A stretch of 64,000 nucleotides of DNA, taken from Faecalibacterium sp. I3-3-89 (GTDB lineage Bacteria; Bacillota; Clostridia; Oscillospirales; Ruminococcaceae). The stretch spans positions 2,356,001 to 2,420,000 of the forward strand of contig NZ_CP094468.1 of NCBI RefSeq assembly GCF_023347275.1, written 5' to 3'. Below are positions 1 to 7,734 of the stretch, piece after piece; position 1 is the stretch's first letter, and every line of letters begins with the position of its first letter. The notes beneath the pieces were generated by a model. It had not been told where the DNA came from, ran no database searches, and saw nothing but the letters and a program-made list of their open reading frames with translations. The position numbers were made by a program, and so were the translations under genes.

Positions 1-45
1 GCCTCCTGCCACCAGCACTGCGACACCCCTGAAAAGAAACACTGA
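1..45 (+). CDS. C-terminal end of an unidentified protein (partial)
   Basis: Frame 1 is open from the window edge and stops with TGA at 43-45, encoding a Cys/His-containing tail (SCHQHCDTPEKKH). A strong forward-strand terminator starts 10 bases later, which is the main reason to believe a forward gene ends here. Fourteen residues are too few to assign a family. Confidence 0.4.
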   Translation, partial: ASCHQHCDTPEKKH

Positions 46-54
46 GCACACGAA

Positions 55-88
55 TGCCCTCCGGCCGCTCTGGCCGGAGGGCATTTTT
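55..88 (+). terminator. Rho-independent terminator
   Basis: A near-perfect GC-rich hairpin (TGCCCTCCGGCC / GGCCGGAGGGCA, 4-5 base loop) is followed by five T. It faces the forward strand and ends whatever gene enters from the left. Confidence 0.8.
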
Positions 89-91
89 GCG

Positions 92-388
92 TCACAGCTC
101 GCCGTAATGGGCAGCAAAGACCGCGATAGTGCTCAGAAGGTCGCTGTGAGCTTTCTGATAGGTGCTGTAGCTGATGTTCAGCTTGTCCATCACCTCTTCC
201 CGCGTCCGTCTCTCCATGTAGCGCAGCTGCAGGATGCCGCCCCGCAGGCCGGGGTCTGCCTCCCGGTAATACGCCTCCGTTTGCTCAATGGCTTTCTTCC
301 ACCCCCAGTTGCGGGGGCCGTAGACCCAGTTCCGCTGCCCATAAAAGCCGAGGGCCTCCTTTGTCTTCCGACGCTGCTCCTGTGTCAT
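92..388 (-). CDS. Small HTH-like protein, possibly phage-derived (sigma-like/ArpU-like)
   Basis: 98 residues from the ATG at 386-388, preceded by a GAAGGAG Shine-Dalgarno; a longer reading to 442 has no such site. The C-terminal half (TREEVMDKLNISYSTYQKAH) reads like the helix-turn-helix of a sigma-70 region 4 or a phage late-gene activator, where a stalling helix precedes a recognition helix. The N-terminal half is charged, with an aromatic, Gly-rich stretch (WVYGPRNWGWKK). It follows the Cro-like gene at 411-623 by 22 bases, so the two are probably co-transcribed. Family is not certain; role in a phage-like control module is inferred from context. Confidence 0.6.
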   Translation of the reverse strand: MTQEQRRKTKEALGFYGQRNWVYGPRNWGWKKAIEQTEAYYREADPGLRGGILQLRYMERRTREEVMDKLNISYSTYQKAHSDLLSTIAVFAAHYGEL

Positions 389-410
389 CGCTCCTTCTCC
401 CTTCCCGCTC

Positions 411-623
411 TCAGCCCGCCGGGCCGAAGAAGCAGCGGTCACGCTGCTCGGTGGTCATCCCCAGCATCTTCGAAAGTTTTTCGGCCTCACTCAGCTTGAA
501 TTCGCGCTCGTTTTCCAGCTTGCAGCGGAGCGTGCCGCTGCTGATGCCCAGAACATGGGCCACATGGCCCAGCTTTACGCCGCGGCTGCGGATGCAGTCG
601 CGGAGCATCATGGTGTCGGTCAT
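411..623 (-). CDS. Small XRE-type HTH regulator (Cro-like)
   Basis: 70 residues, start ATG supported by AAAGGAG eight bases upstream. Residues 8-60 form a helix-turn-helix of the Cro/DUF739 kind: VKLGHVAHVLGISSGTLRCK with the canonical Gly turn, then a further helix (FKLSEAEKLSKML) typical of phage repressors. It has no other domain. It is transcribed divergently from the S24 repressor at 815, the standard arrangement of a lysogeny switch. It should bind the intergenic operators; target and phage origin are inferred. Confidence 0.75.
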   Translation of the reverse strand: MTDTMMLRDCIRSRGVKLGHVAHVLGISSGTLRCKLENEREFKLSEAEKLSKMLGMTTEQRDRCFFGPAG

Positions 624-678
624 AGGCGTTTCTCCTTTCCGTTTTACGTTTCAAGTGTGCAGTACAATCATTAGTTGT

Positions 679-707
679 ATTATATTCCTCGGTTGATTAT
701 TTGTCAA
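679..707 (-). promoter_or_regulatory. Promoter of the Cro-like gene with overlapping palindrome
   Basis: Reverse-strand TTGACA (702-707) and TATAAT (679-684) are separated by exactly 17 bases, a consensus sigma-A promoter. The -35 lies inside an inverted repeat GTTGA-N7-TCAAC (692-708) that is a plausible operator for one of the two divergent regulators. Confidence 0.75.
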
Positions 708-735
708 CATTATTTGCGAAATAGCCGATTAAAAG

Positions 736-764
736 TTGATTTATAGTAAATTTTTTGTTATACT
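736..764 (+). promoter_or_regulatory. Promoter of the S24 repressor operon
   Basis: TTGATT (736-741) and TATACT (759-764) with a 17-base spacer, reading toward the S24 repressor. It sits about 30 bases from the divergent promoter, so one operator set could control both. Confidence 0.7.
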
Positions 765-814
765 AGCCTCAGAACACCGAAAATCGTGCATCGAGATAGA
801 AAGCGAGGCCCTTT

Positions 815-1441
815 ATGTCTGACACCGATCTATCCGGCCGCATCCGGCAGCGCCGGGAGCAGCTGGGCCTGTCGCAGGAAGAGCTGGCCGCCCGAATGGG
901 ATACCGTTCCAAATCCTCCATCACCAAGCTGGAAAAAGGCATCAACGACCTGCCCCGGGCCAAGCTCGAGGAGCTGGCGGCGGCGCTGAACACTACCCCT
1001 GCGTGGTTGATGGGCCTTGTAGATCTGCTCAGCCCGCCGCCGGGCTTCGAGCCGCTGCCCGAGATGGTGCGGGTGCCCCTTGTAGGCTCCATCGCCTGCG
1101 GGACCCCCATCACCGCCGAACAGAACATCGAGTGCTACATCGGCGTCCCTGCCGCGTGGCACGCTGACTTTGCCCTCACCTGCCATGGCAGCAGCATGGC
1201 CCCCACCATCTGCGACGGCGACATCGTCTGCATCCGCCGTCAGCCCGAGGTGGAGCAGGGGGAGATCGCCGCAGTCCGCATCGGTGAAGAAGCCACCCTC
1301 AAGCACTTTCACCGGCAGGGCGAGACCGTGATGCTGCTGGCCGACAACGCCGCCGTCTGCCCGCCCATGATCTTCGCCGGCCCCCAGCTCGAGGAGATCC
1401 AGATCGAGGGCCGCGCCGTGGGCTTCTGCCGCGGTTTATAA
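815..1441 (+). CDS. XRE/S24 self-cleaving repressor (CI/LexA-like)
   Basis: 208 residues. Residues 8-65 are an XRE helix-turn-helix (LSQEELAARMGYRSKSSITK). Residues 85-208 are a peptidase S24 domain: catalytic Ser127 in GSSMAP, catalytic Lys163 in ATLKHF, and a candidate self-cleavage site Cys95-Gly96 (SIACGTP), the Cys-Gly bond also used by UmuD. This combination is known from CI-like phage repressors and HdiR, which cleave themselves when RecA is activated. It is first in a tight operon with trmO (15 bases) and a LysR gene (16 bases). No phage structural genes are in view, so it may be a domesticated stress regulator rather than part of a prophage. Confidence 0.88.
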   Translation: MSDTDLSGRIRQRREQLGLSQEELAARMGYRSKSSITKLEKGINDLPRAKLEELAAALNTTPAWLMGLVDLLSPPPGFEPLPEMVRVPLVGSIACGTPITAEQNIECYIGVPAAWHADFALTCHGSSMAPTICDGDIVCIRRQPEVEQGEIAAVRIGEEATLKHFHRQGETVMLLADNAAVCPPMIFAGPQLEEIQIEGRAVGFCRGL

Positions 1442-1456
1442 TAAGGAGAACTGCTT

Positions 1457-2152
1457 ATGTCTGCACCCGAAGAAATGGCCCTCAAGGTCATCGCCCATAT
1501 CCGCACCGCCTTCCCCACCAAATTCGGCATCCCCCGCCAGAGCGGGCTGGTGGACAGTCTGCGGGGCGAGGTCATCTTCACCCCCGAATACCGCTGCGCC
1601 GACGCCGTGCGCGGGCTGGAAGATTTCAGCCACATCTGGCTGGTGTGGCAGTTCTCCGGCGCGGTACGGGAGGGCTGGTCGCCCACCGTCCGCCCGCCCC
1701 GTCTCGGCGGCAACACCCGGATGGGCGTTTTTGCCACCCGCTCCCCCTTCCGGCCCAACCCTCTGGGCCTGTCCAGCGTCCGGCTGGAGGCCATCGAACA
1801 CCGGCCCGACGTCGGCCCCGTCCTCATCGTGCGGGGCGCCGACCTGATGGACGGTACCCCCATCTACGACATCAAACCCTATATCCCCTACGCCGACTGC
1901 CACCCTGATGCCTCCGCAGGTTTCACAGCGCAGACCCGGTCCCACCACCTGAACATGGTCTGCGGCGACGCCCTCTGGACCAAAGTGCCTGCCGACCAGC
2001 AGGCGGCGCTGCGGGGCGTGCTGGAAAACGACCCCCGCCCCTCCTACCAGCACGACCCCGAGCGGGTCTACGGCATGGAGTTCGGCGGTCTGGAAGTCCA
2101 CTTCAAGGTGGACGGCGAGACGCTGACCGTCACCGGCATCGACCACTGCTGA
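1457..2152 (+). CDS. trmO: tRNA (N6-threonylcarbamoyladenosine(37)-N6)-methyltransferase TrmO
   Basis: 231 residues of the TsaA/TrmO fold. Residues 9-140 carry the family signature: FGIPRQSGLV near the start, RGLEDFSHIWLVWQF, and the SAM-site block TRMGVFATRSPFRPNPLGLS. The C-terminal 90 residues match the extension of longer TrmO forms. The enzyme methylates t6A at position 37 of ANN-decoding tRNAs using S-adenosylmethionine, fine-tuning decoding in the cytoplasm. It starts 15 bases after the S24 repressor with AAGGAG upstream, so translation is probably coupled. Why a tRNA modification gene sits under an S24 repressor is unclear. Confidence 0.9.
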   Translation: MSAPEEMALKVIAHIRTAFPTKFGIPRQSGLVDSLRGEVIFTPEYRCADAVRGLEDFSHIWLVWQFSGAVREGWSPTVRPPRLGGNTRMGVFATRSPFRPNPLGLSSVRLEAIEHRPDVGPVLIVRGADLMDGTPIYDIKPYIPYADCHPDASAGFTAQTRSHHLNMVCGDALWTKVPADQQAALRGVLENDPRPSYQHDPERVYGMEFGGLEVHFKVDGETLTVTGIDHC

Positions 2153-2168
2153 CGCCGGAGGGACTGCA

Positions 2169-3044
2169 ATGGAGCTGCGAAATATCAACACTTTCCTCCA
2201 CATCGCCGAGCTGCACAGCTTTTCCAGCGCTGCGCGGGAGCTGGGTTACTCTCAGTCGGCGGTGTCGGCCCAGATCGCACAGCTGGAAGCAGAGCTTGGC
2301 ACGCCCCTCTTCGACCGGGTAGGAAAGACCGTCCGCCTCACCGACGCGGGCCAGACCTTCCAGAGCTACGCCCGCACCCTTCTCATCACGGCCCAGCAGG
2401 CCAAGGCCGCGCTGATGCCCGCCCGGGCCGTCAGCGGCACTCTGCGGGTGGCGCTGGCAGACTCGGTGTGCAGCACCTTCCTGCCCGACCTGCTGCAGCA
2501 GTTCCACGCCCTCTGTCCGCAGGTGGAGCTGGTGCTTCGGACCGCCACCGCAGACGAGATGCTGCGGCTGCTGGGAGCCAACCAGATCGACCTCGCCTAC
2601 ACCCTCGACCAGCCTCTGCTCCTGCCCAGCCTGACGCTGGCCGTCAACGTGCCGGAGCCGGTCTGCTTCGTAGCCCCCGCCGGACACCCGCTGGCCGAGG
2701 CCGAGGCCGTGCCGCTGGATGTGCTGGCCCAGCAGGAATTTCTTCTCACGGAGCGGGGCATGAGCTACCGCGACGCCCTCGACCAGCGCCTTGCGGCCCG
2801 GGGGCTGGCCATCCATCCCTACATCGAGCTGGGCAGTGCCTCCCTGCTCTGCCAGATGGTAGAGCGTGGGATGGGCCTCTCCTTCCTGCCCGAGTACATC
2901 GTCTGCCCGGCCCTCTCCGCCGGGCGTCTGGCCCGCCTTCGCGTTCCCGACTGCACCGTCACCATGCACCGCCAGCTGTTCTACCACAAGGATAAATGGC
3001 TCACGCCCCAGATGAAGGCCTTCATTGCGCTGGTGGAGCAATAA
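2169..3044 (+). CDS. LysR-family transcriptional regulator
   Basis: 291 residues, the normal length. Residues 1-60 are the winged helix (MELRNINTFLHIAELHSFS, then AARELGYSQSAVSAQIAQLE) and residues 90-291 a type 2 periplasmic-binding-like effector domain. LysR proteins usually regulate a divergent or nearby gene in response to a small molecule; no divergent partner exists here, and the gene is last in the S24-trmO operon. Start ATG has GGAGG nine bases upstream. Effector unknown. Confidence 0.9.
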   Translation: MELRNINTFLHIAELHSFSSAARELGYSQSAVSAQIAQLEAELGTPLFDRVGKTVRLTDAGQTFQSYARTLLITAQQAKAALMPARAVSGTLRVALADSVCSTFLPDLLQQFHALCPQVELVLRTATADEMLRLLGANQIDLAYTLDQPLLLPSLTLAVNVPEPVCFVAPAGHPLAEAEAVPLDVLAQQEFLLTERGMSYRDALDQRLAARGLAIHPYIELGSASLLCQMVERGMGLSFLPEYIVCPALSAGRLARLRVPDCTVTMHRQLFYHKDKWLTPQMKAFIALVEQ

Positions 3045-3046
3045 AC

Positions 3047-3090
3047 AAACGCCCCACACCTGTCTTTCGACAAGTGTGGGGCGTTTCATT
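3047..3090. terminator. Bidirectional terminator between LysR and the Big2 protein
   Basis: Stem AAACGCCCCACAC / GTGTGGGGCGTTT with a loop of about 14 bases, T-rich on both sides, between convergent genes ending at 3044 and 3104. Confidence 0.85.
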
Positions 3091-3103
3091 TGCAGATCTT
3101 TTC

Positions 3104-4063
3104 TCAGCTCAGCCGGTTCATCCGGACGGCCACATAGGGATCGGGAAGCTTGAGTTCCTCGGCCAGATCCTCTTCGCTGCTGTATTTGTCGGCGGCAAGG
3201 CCCACAAAGATGCTGCAGCTGTCGAAGCGGCCATCCGGCGAGAGGGCGGTGATCTTCGCCTCACCGTCCGCAACAGCGGTCACGACGCCAGAGGCGTCCA
3301 CTGTAGCGACGCCGGGGTTGCTGCTGACCCATGTGATGGGGACGCTGACGCCCCCCTCCACGGCCACAGAGGCCGTCAGGGCTTCCTTTGCGCCCACGGT
3401 GCGGAGCAGCAGGTCGTGCTTATTCAGGGTCACTTTGCCCACGTCGCTGGTGACGGTGACGGCACAGCGGAGAGCCTGACCGTTGGACGCCAGCGCGGTG
3501 ATGGTGGTAGTGCCGGGTTTCTGGGCCGTGACAAGGCCCTCCGTGTCCACCGTCGCCACCTCAGGGTCGCTGCTCATCCACTGGTAGGCGTAGATAAAGG
3601 AGCCGCTCGTGTTGATGAGCTGCAGCTTCTGGCTGGGGTGGGCGTTGTCGTACTGGATGATGAGGTTGAGGGTGACATGGTCGAGGGCCGGCTTTTTGCT
3701 GGCCGCGTCCCCGCTTTCCTTGCGGACCGTCACCCTGCAGGCGGCATACTCGCCCCGGTCGGTGATGGCGCTGATGGTCGCCTCACCGGCGCTGCGTCCC
3801 GTAACGCGGCCATCGCCGTCCACAGTGGCCACGGTGGGGTTGCTGCTCATCCAGACGATAAAGTAGTAGTCGCTCTGTCCGCCGGTGTAGAGATAGGCTT
3901 TGGGCCGGGGGTCGTCGGCCGTGATCTCCAGCTCCATCTCGCTCACTTCCAGCTCAAAGTTCGAAGACTGTCCCAGAAGCGACGGCGCAGCCTGTGCGGC
4001 GGGAGCCGCCAGAAGCAGCCCGCTCAGCACGAGGGCAGCCGCAAGCCGTGTGATCTTGTTCAT
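3104..4063 (-). CDS. Secreted protein with three Big2 Ig-like domains
   Basis: 319 residues. Residues 1-26 are a Sec signal peptide (Lys/Arg start, AAALVLSGLLLAAP core, AQA cleavage site). Three bacterial Ig-like group 2 repeats follow at about 35-110, 125-205 and 210-285, each with the hallmark (SSNPTVATVD, SSDPEVATVD, SSNPGVATVD), then a T-x-I core strand. The last 30 residues are charged and have no LPXTG, LysM or other anchor, so the protein is probably released or held non-covalently. Big2 domains are known from adhesins and cell-wall enzymes, but here no catalytic domain is present. It stands alone with its own promoter and terminator. Confidence 0.85.
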   Translation of the reverse strand: MNKITRLAAALVLSGLLLAAPAAQAAPSLLGQSSNFELEVSEMELEITADDPRPKAYLYTGGQSDYYFIVWMSSNPTVATVDGDGRVTGRSAGEATISAITDRGEYAACRVTVRKESGDAASKKPALDHVTLNLIIQYDNAHPSQKLQLINTSGSFIYAYQWMSSDPEVATVDTEGLVTAQKPGTTTITALASNGQALRCAVTVTSDVGKVTLNKHDLLLRTVGAKEALTASVAVEGGVSVPITWVSSNPGVATVDASGVVTAVADGEAKITALSPDGRFDSCSIFVGLAADKYSSEEDLAEELKLPDPYVAVRMNRLS

Positions 4064-4140
4064 AGGGTAGCACTTCCCTCCTTCGTATCATTCCGTCTAT
4101 CGCAATGTGCACTGCACATAATTCCACTCACTACTCGTTT

Positions 4141-4169
4141 ATTGTACACGTCCCCCAAAGAAGGGTCAA
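4141..4169 (-). promoter_or_regulatory. Promoter of the Big2 protein gene
   Basis: Reverse-strand TTGACC (4164-4169) and TACAAT (4141-4146) with a 17-base spacer, 78 bases before the start codon. Confidence 0.65.
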
Positions 4170-4275
4170 GTTCTTCGCCAGAAGTGTCACAATTTCGCGC
4201 ATCTTTTCGTGAAAGGCACTAAAACACCACCCTCAAATTTATACAAAACGTGCAGACTGCATTTTGCCGCCGGAC

Positions 4276-4313
4276 GAAAGAGCCGCCGCACCCTCAGAAA
4301 GGTGCGGCGGCTC
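4276..4313 (-). terminator. Terminator of the rubrerythrin gene
   Basis: Thirteen-base-pair GC-rich stem GAGCCGCCGCACC / GGTGCGGCGGCTC just past the rubrerythrin stop, followed on the reverse strand by TTTCG. The T run is short but the stem is very strong. Confidence 0.7.
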
Positions 4314-4329
4314 TCAGATACCGTAAAAA

Positions 4330-4869
4330 TCAGTAGTTCTTGGCCTTCAGCTCAAAATAGCTCTGGGGATGGGCGCAGACCGGGCACTTGAGGGGTGCAG
4401 ACTTGCCGATATGGGTGTAGCCGCAGTTCCGGCAGACCCACACCTGCTGCTCTTCCCGGGCAAAGACCTTGCCCTCCTTGAGGTTGGCAGCGAGGGCGCG
4501 GTAGCGCTCCTCGTGCTCCTTCTCGATCTGTCCCACCATCGTGAAGAGGGCAGCCAGCTGGGCAAAGCCCTCCTCCTTGGCCTCCGCGGCCATCCGGGGG
4601 TACATCTCGGTCCACTCGTCGTTCTCACCGCTTGCAGCCATCTCAAGGCAGGTCATGGTGTCGGGGAGCGCGCCGCCGCACAGGGCCTTGAACCACAGCT
4701 TGGCGTGCTCTTTCTCGTTGCCGGCGGTCTCCTCAAAGATAGCGGCCAGCTGCTCGTAGCCCTCTTTCCTTGCGACGCTTGCAAAGAAGGTGTACTTGTT
4801 GCGGGCCATGCTCTCACCGGCGAAGGCTTCCATCAGGTTTTTCTCGGTCTTGGTGCCCTTGAGTTCCAT
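4330..4869 (-). CDS. rbr: Rubrerythrin
   Basis: 179 residues from the ATG at 4867-4869, which has GAGGAG eight bases upstream; an upstream in-frame ATG lacks one. Residues 1-140 are the ferritin-like diiron four-helix domain, with ligand motifs [26 protein letters not shown] and [10 protein letters not shown]. Residues 145-179 are a rubredoxin-like Fe(Cys)4 domain (CRNCGY ... CPVCAHP). Rubrerythrin reduces hydrogen peroxide to water in the cytoplasm of anaerobes using electrons from rubredoxin or NADH. It is a single gene with its own promoter and terminator, as expected for an oxidative stress protein. Function is well supported. Confidence 0.95.
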   Translation of the reverse strand: MELKGTKTEKNLMEAFAGESMARNKYTFFASVARKEGYEQLAAIFEETAGNEKEHAKLWFKALCGGALPDTMTCLEMAASGENDEWTEMYPRMAAEAKEEGFAQLAALFTMVGQIEKEHEERYRALAANLKEGKVFAREEQQVWVCRNCGYTHIGKSAPLKCPVCAHPQSYFELKAKNY

Positions 4870-4994
4870 ATTCTGTTCTCCTCTCTGATGTGTTGACACT
4901 GCCAGTATAGGCCATGTCGGGTTTGGTTTATTCTACGCGCAGCCCGCTTTGTTCGGTACCGGGTGTGCGCTAGGTCTTGTTTCTCTCTGAGGAT

Positions 4995-5023
4995 AGTATA
5001 ACAGAATTTGGGGCAGAAATCAA
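4995..5023 (-). promoter_or_regulatory. Promoter of rubrerythrin
   Basis: Reverse-strand TTGATT (5018-5023) and TATACT (4995-5000), 17-base spacer. The leader to the start codon is about 120 bases; no PerR box was recognised by eye. Confidence 0.65.
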
Positions 5024-5044
5024 GAATAATTCCTATTTATTTTT

Positions 5045-7696
5045 TCAACTGTGCTGCTTGAGGGCACAGACGGCGATGCTGAGGGCGCTCCACGCGGCCT
5101 GATACATCAGCACTGCGGCCACGCTCAGCATCCCCACGCTGCCCGCATAGGTCAGCAGGACGGCAATGGCCACCGAGAACCACACCGACACCAGCTGTAC
5201 CGTGGTGGCAGTCGTCTCGGCGTTCTGGGCCTGCTCTGCGGCCCGCAGACCGCCGGTCAGGCTGGCAAAGCCATTGGTGCAGAGGATGCAGCAGTCCTCG
5301 GAGCCGGTGTTCTGGGCGGTGGCGGCATCCAGCGCGGCACACTGCTCCTGATCCAGCAGGACGACCATCCCCTCGGGCAGGTGGTAGGCGTCGGTGATCT
5401 GCCGTGCCGTCAGGCTGGGGTCCTGACAGGACACCAGCAGCTGGATGTTCTCCTTCTGGAGCTGTTCCAGCCCACGGGCCGCATTCCGCCCGCCCACATA
5501 CCGGAGCACGAACATGGCGTGCAGACTGCCGGAGACGGCCAGATACAGGATCTGCAGCTCGCCGTTTTTCGAGTGCTTGGCCTCATACTCCTCGTCGGGC
5601 AGGGGCACATCTTCCTTTTCCATGTATGCGCGGGAGCCGATGAGGACACGGTTGTTGTCGCACCACGCGGAGAAGCCGAGGCCCCGATGGACTTCCAGAT
5701 CCTTGACGGGGTAGAGGATGTCGGTGCGGTCCTCGATGATCTGGCGGAACAGGCCGCTCAGGGTATTGCAGCACTGGCTGAGGACGCTGGCCGAATAGAG
5801 GATGGCCCGGTCGATGCGGCCGCCCTTGAAGATGCGGATGTCCTCCAGCAGGGCGCTGTCCGGCGTGAACAGCTCGTCGGCGTCGGCCTGCACCGTGTCC
5901 ACACCGCCCAGCTCCTCGATGGCCGCCCAGCCGGGCACCACAGCGCCCGAGGCAGCTGCGGTCTGCTGCAGCCGCAGAGACGCAAGGCCGGAGATGAGGG
6001 TGGAGGACAGGGGCGACCCCATGCAGAGCACGGCGGTCAGGGCCGCCGCGCTGCCGTTGACGCCGCCGCCCATGACGAGGAATACGAATCCGGCCAGAAG
6101 GGCCACGCCCAGCAGGATATAGTTCGTTTTGCGGGCGCGGCGCTCACAGGCACGGGGGCCAAAGCCCTGTTCCACCATCGCGTCGTCCCACTCGGTGGGG
6201 CGGCTGAGCAGCACCCACGGGTCTTTTTCTTCCATATTCTTAGCCAGCACCCGGACAAGCTCCTTGTCCTTGGCGCGGAACGCGCCGCGCCGCTCCGGTG
6301 CGGCCTGCGCCAGCGCAAATCCGCCCTGCACCGAGGCCAGCAGCACCCGGTCGCCCAGCAGCGCAAGGAAGAGTCCCAGCGCCGCGATGCCGGACAGGAG
6401 GGTGAAGCTGGACGGCTGATAGCTCTTGGCGTTCAGCAGGGCCACAGCGGCCTGCAGCAGGGCGGCACAAGCGGCCAGCGCGGGCATCGTCTCCATGCTG
6501 GGACGGCCCCGCAGGCCCTGCAGGCCGTCCCGCAGGACGGGCCAGCCCACGGCCAGTGCCAAGGCGTAGAAGAGCAGGTTGGCAGCGTAGAACGCCGCCG
6601 GGGCAGTCACGGGGTCCAGCCCGGCCAGCGGGCCGACAAGGCCCTCTGCGGCAAGGCCGAAGTGGAGCAGCACCAGCGCGAGGATGCCGCCCAGCGCACA
6701 GCGCAGGGTAAGGGCTGCGCTCATCCGGCGCAGCCGGTCGCCCATCTGCTCAGGCGCTTCGGGGGTCTTTTCCGCCTCGGTGGCCGCCTCTTCTGCGGGG
6801 GCGGCTTCCTCTGCGGCAGGCTGCGCAGGCGCTTCGGCGTCCAGCGTCTCTGCGGGAGCAGGCCCGTCGTCGTTCAGGTCAATGAGCGGCAGGCTCATGC
6901 TGTCGTCGCTGCTGGGCGGCGTCGTGCGGGTGGGGGCCGAGGGCGTTTCCTCGTCCTCCCCCTTGCCGAAGAAGTGCATGGCCGGGGCTGCATGGGGCTT
7001 CGCCGTCTTGTCCTCCGCAAATACCAGCTCGGGCAGCGGCGCAGCAGGCCTCTCCGGCTTGGCATCCGGCTCTTTTTCTGGTCCCGGCTTCTGGACAGCC
7101 GGGGCTTCCGGGACGCTCTTCTCCGGCTTTTCGGCCTCCGGCTGAGGCTTCGGGCCGAAGAGCATGGCCTTCAGCGCCTGCATCTCCCGGTCCTCGTACT
7201 GCTCCTGCGGGGTGCGCGGGCCGTACTGGACGGCCTTTTTCCGGGAGGCGGACTGTTTTTCCGTTGGCTTTTTGTCCGGCTGGGGGGCAGGCGTCTCCGG
7301 CGCTTTGGGCTGGGACACTTGGGGCTTTTCCGGTTCCGGCCGGGGCGCACTCGCCACTCCCGCCGGCTCCGGCGTCTCAGGCTTCGAAGGCTCTGTCTCC
7401 TCTTCCAGCTTCAGGACAAGCTCCAGCTCGGAGGGTTTCTCCTGCTCCTCACCGCCCAGCCGGATCTCGCCGGTGCTGCTCTCTTCCACTGCACCGTCGG
7501 CCTGCGGCTCCGTTTTCTCGCGGCGGAACAGCCGACCGAACAGGCCTTTATTAGGCTTTTCGGCCGCTCCATCGTCCCGTCGGGTCATCTCCTCCGGAAC
7601 CTGCGCCACACTGGTCGTAAAAAAGGTACGGAATTTCTCGTCGCGGGCGTCGATCTCTTCCTGCGTCAGTTCCTTCCGCTCTTCATCCTTTGGCAT
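5045..7696 (-). CDS. Degenerate P-type ATPase-like membrane protein with a long Pro/Glu-rich cytoplasmic tail
   Basis: 883 residues. Residues 1-315 are low-complexity, rich in Pro, Glu, Ala and Lys, probably disordered. Hydrophobic segments lie near 330-350, 366-387, 405-422, 430-452, 526-544, 549-567, 833-852 and 855-876, which matches the eight-helix order of P1B ATPases. CMGSPL (558-563) sits where the CPC/SPC metal motif belongs, and IEELGGVDTVQADADELFT (593-611) where the family has the phosphorylation motif DKTGTLT. The Lys-Thr-Gly is lost. LIGSRAYM (685-692) resembles the nucleotide domain, SCQDPSLTARQI (756-767) the TGD hinge, and CTNGF (806-810) replaces GDGxNDxP. It is therefore probably catalytically dead. 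Role unknown; other readings (an unrelated membrane scaffold) remain possible. Confidence 0.7.
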   Translation of the reverse strand: MPKDEERKELTQEEIDARDEKFRTFFTTSVAQVPEEMTRRDDGAAEKPNKGLFGRLFRREKTEPQADGAVEESSTGEIRLGGEEQEKPSELELVLKLEEETEPSKPETPEPAGVASAPRPEPEKPQVSQPKAPETPAPQPDKKPTEKQSASRKKAVQYGPRTPQEQYEDREMQALKAMLFGPKPQPEAEKPEKSVPEAPAVQKPGPEKEPDAKPERPAAPLPELVFAEDKTAKPHAAPAMHFFGKGEDEETPSAPTRTTPPSSDDSMSLPLIDLNDDGPAPAETLDAEAPAQPAAEEAAPAEEAATEAEKTPEAPEQMGDRLRRMSAALTLRCALGGILALVLLHFGLAAEGLVGPLAGLDPVTAPAAFYAANLLFYALALAVGWPVLRDGLQGLRGRPSMETMPALAACAALLQAAVALLNAKSYQPSSFTLLSGIAALGLFLALLGDRVLLASVQGGFALAQAAPERRGAFRAKDKELVRVLAKNMEEKDPWVLLSRPTEWDDAMVEQGFGPRACERRARKTNYILLGVALLAGFVFLVMGGGVNGSAAALTAVLCMGSPLSSTLISGLASLRLQQTAAASGAVVPGWAAIEELGGVDTVQADADELFTPDSALLEDIRIFKGGRIDRAILYSASVLSQCCNTLSGLFRQIIEDRTDILYPVKDLEVHRGLGFSAWCDNNRVLIGSRAYMEKEDVPLPDEEYEAKHSKNGELQILYLAVSGSLHAMFVLRYVGGRNAARGLEQLQKENIQLLVSCQDPSLTARQITDAYHLPEGMVVLLDQEQCAALDAATAQNTGSEDCCILCTNGFASLTGGLRAAEQAQNAETTATTVQLVSVWFSVAIAVLLTYAGSVGMLSVAAVLMYQAAWSALSIAVCALKQHS

Positions 7697-7734
7697 CTGC
7701 TGTCTTCCCTCCCTGATCTCTTATTGAGGGCGTC

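Noticed and set aside
1..3044. A complete prophage at the left edge
   Set aside because: Only regulatory genes are present; trmO and LysR follow immediately, with no integrase, replication or structural genes in view. The region to the left of the window is unseen.
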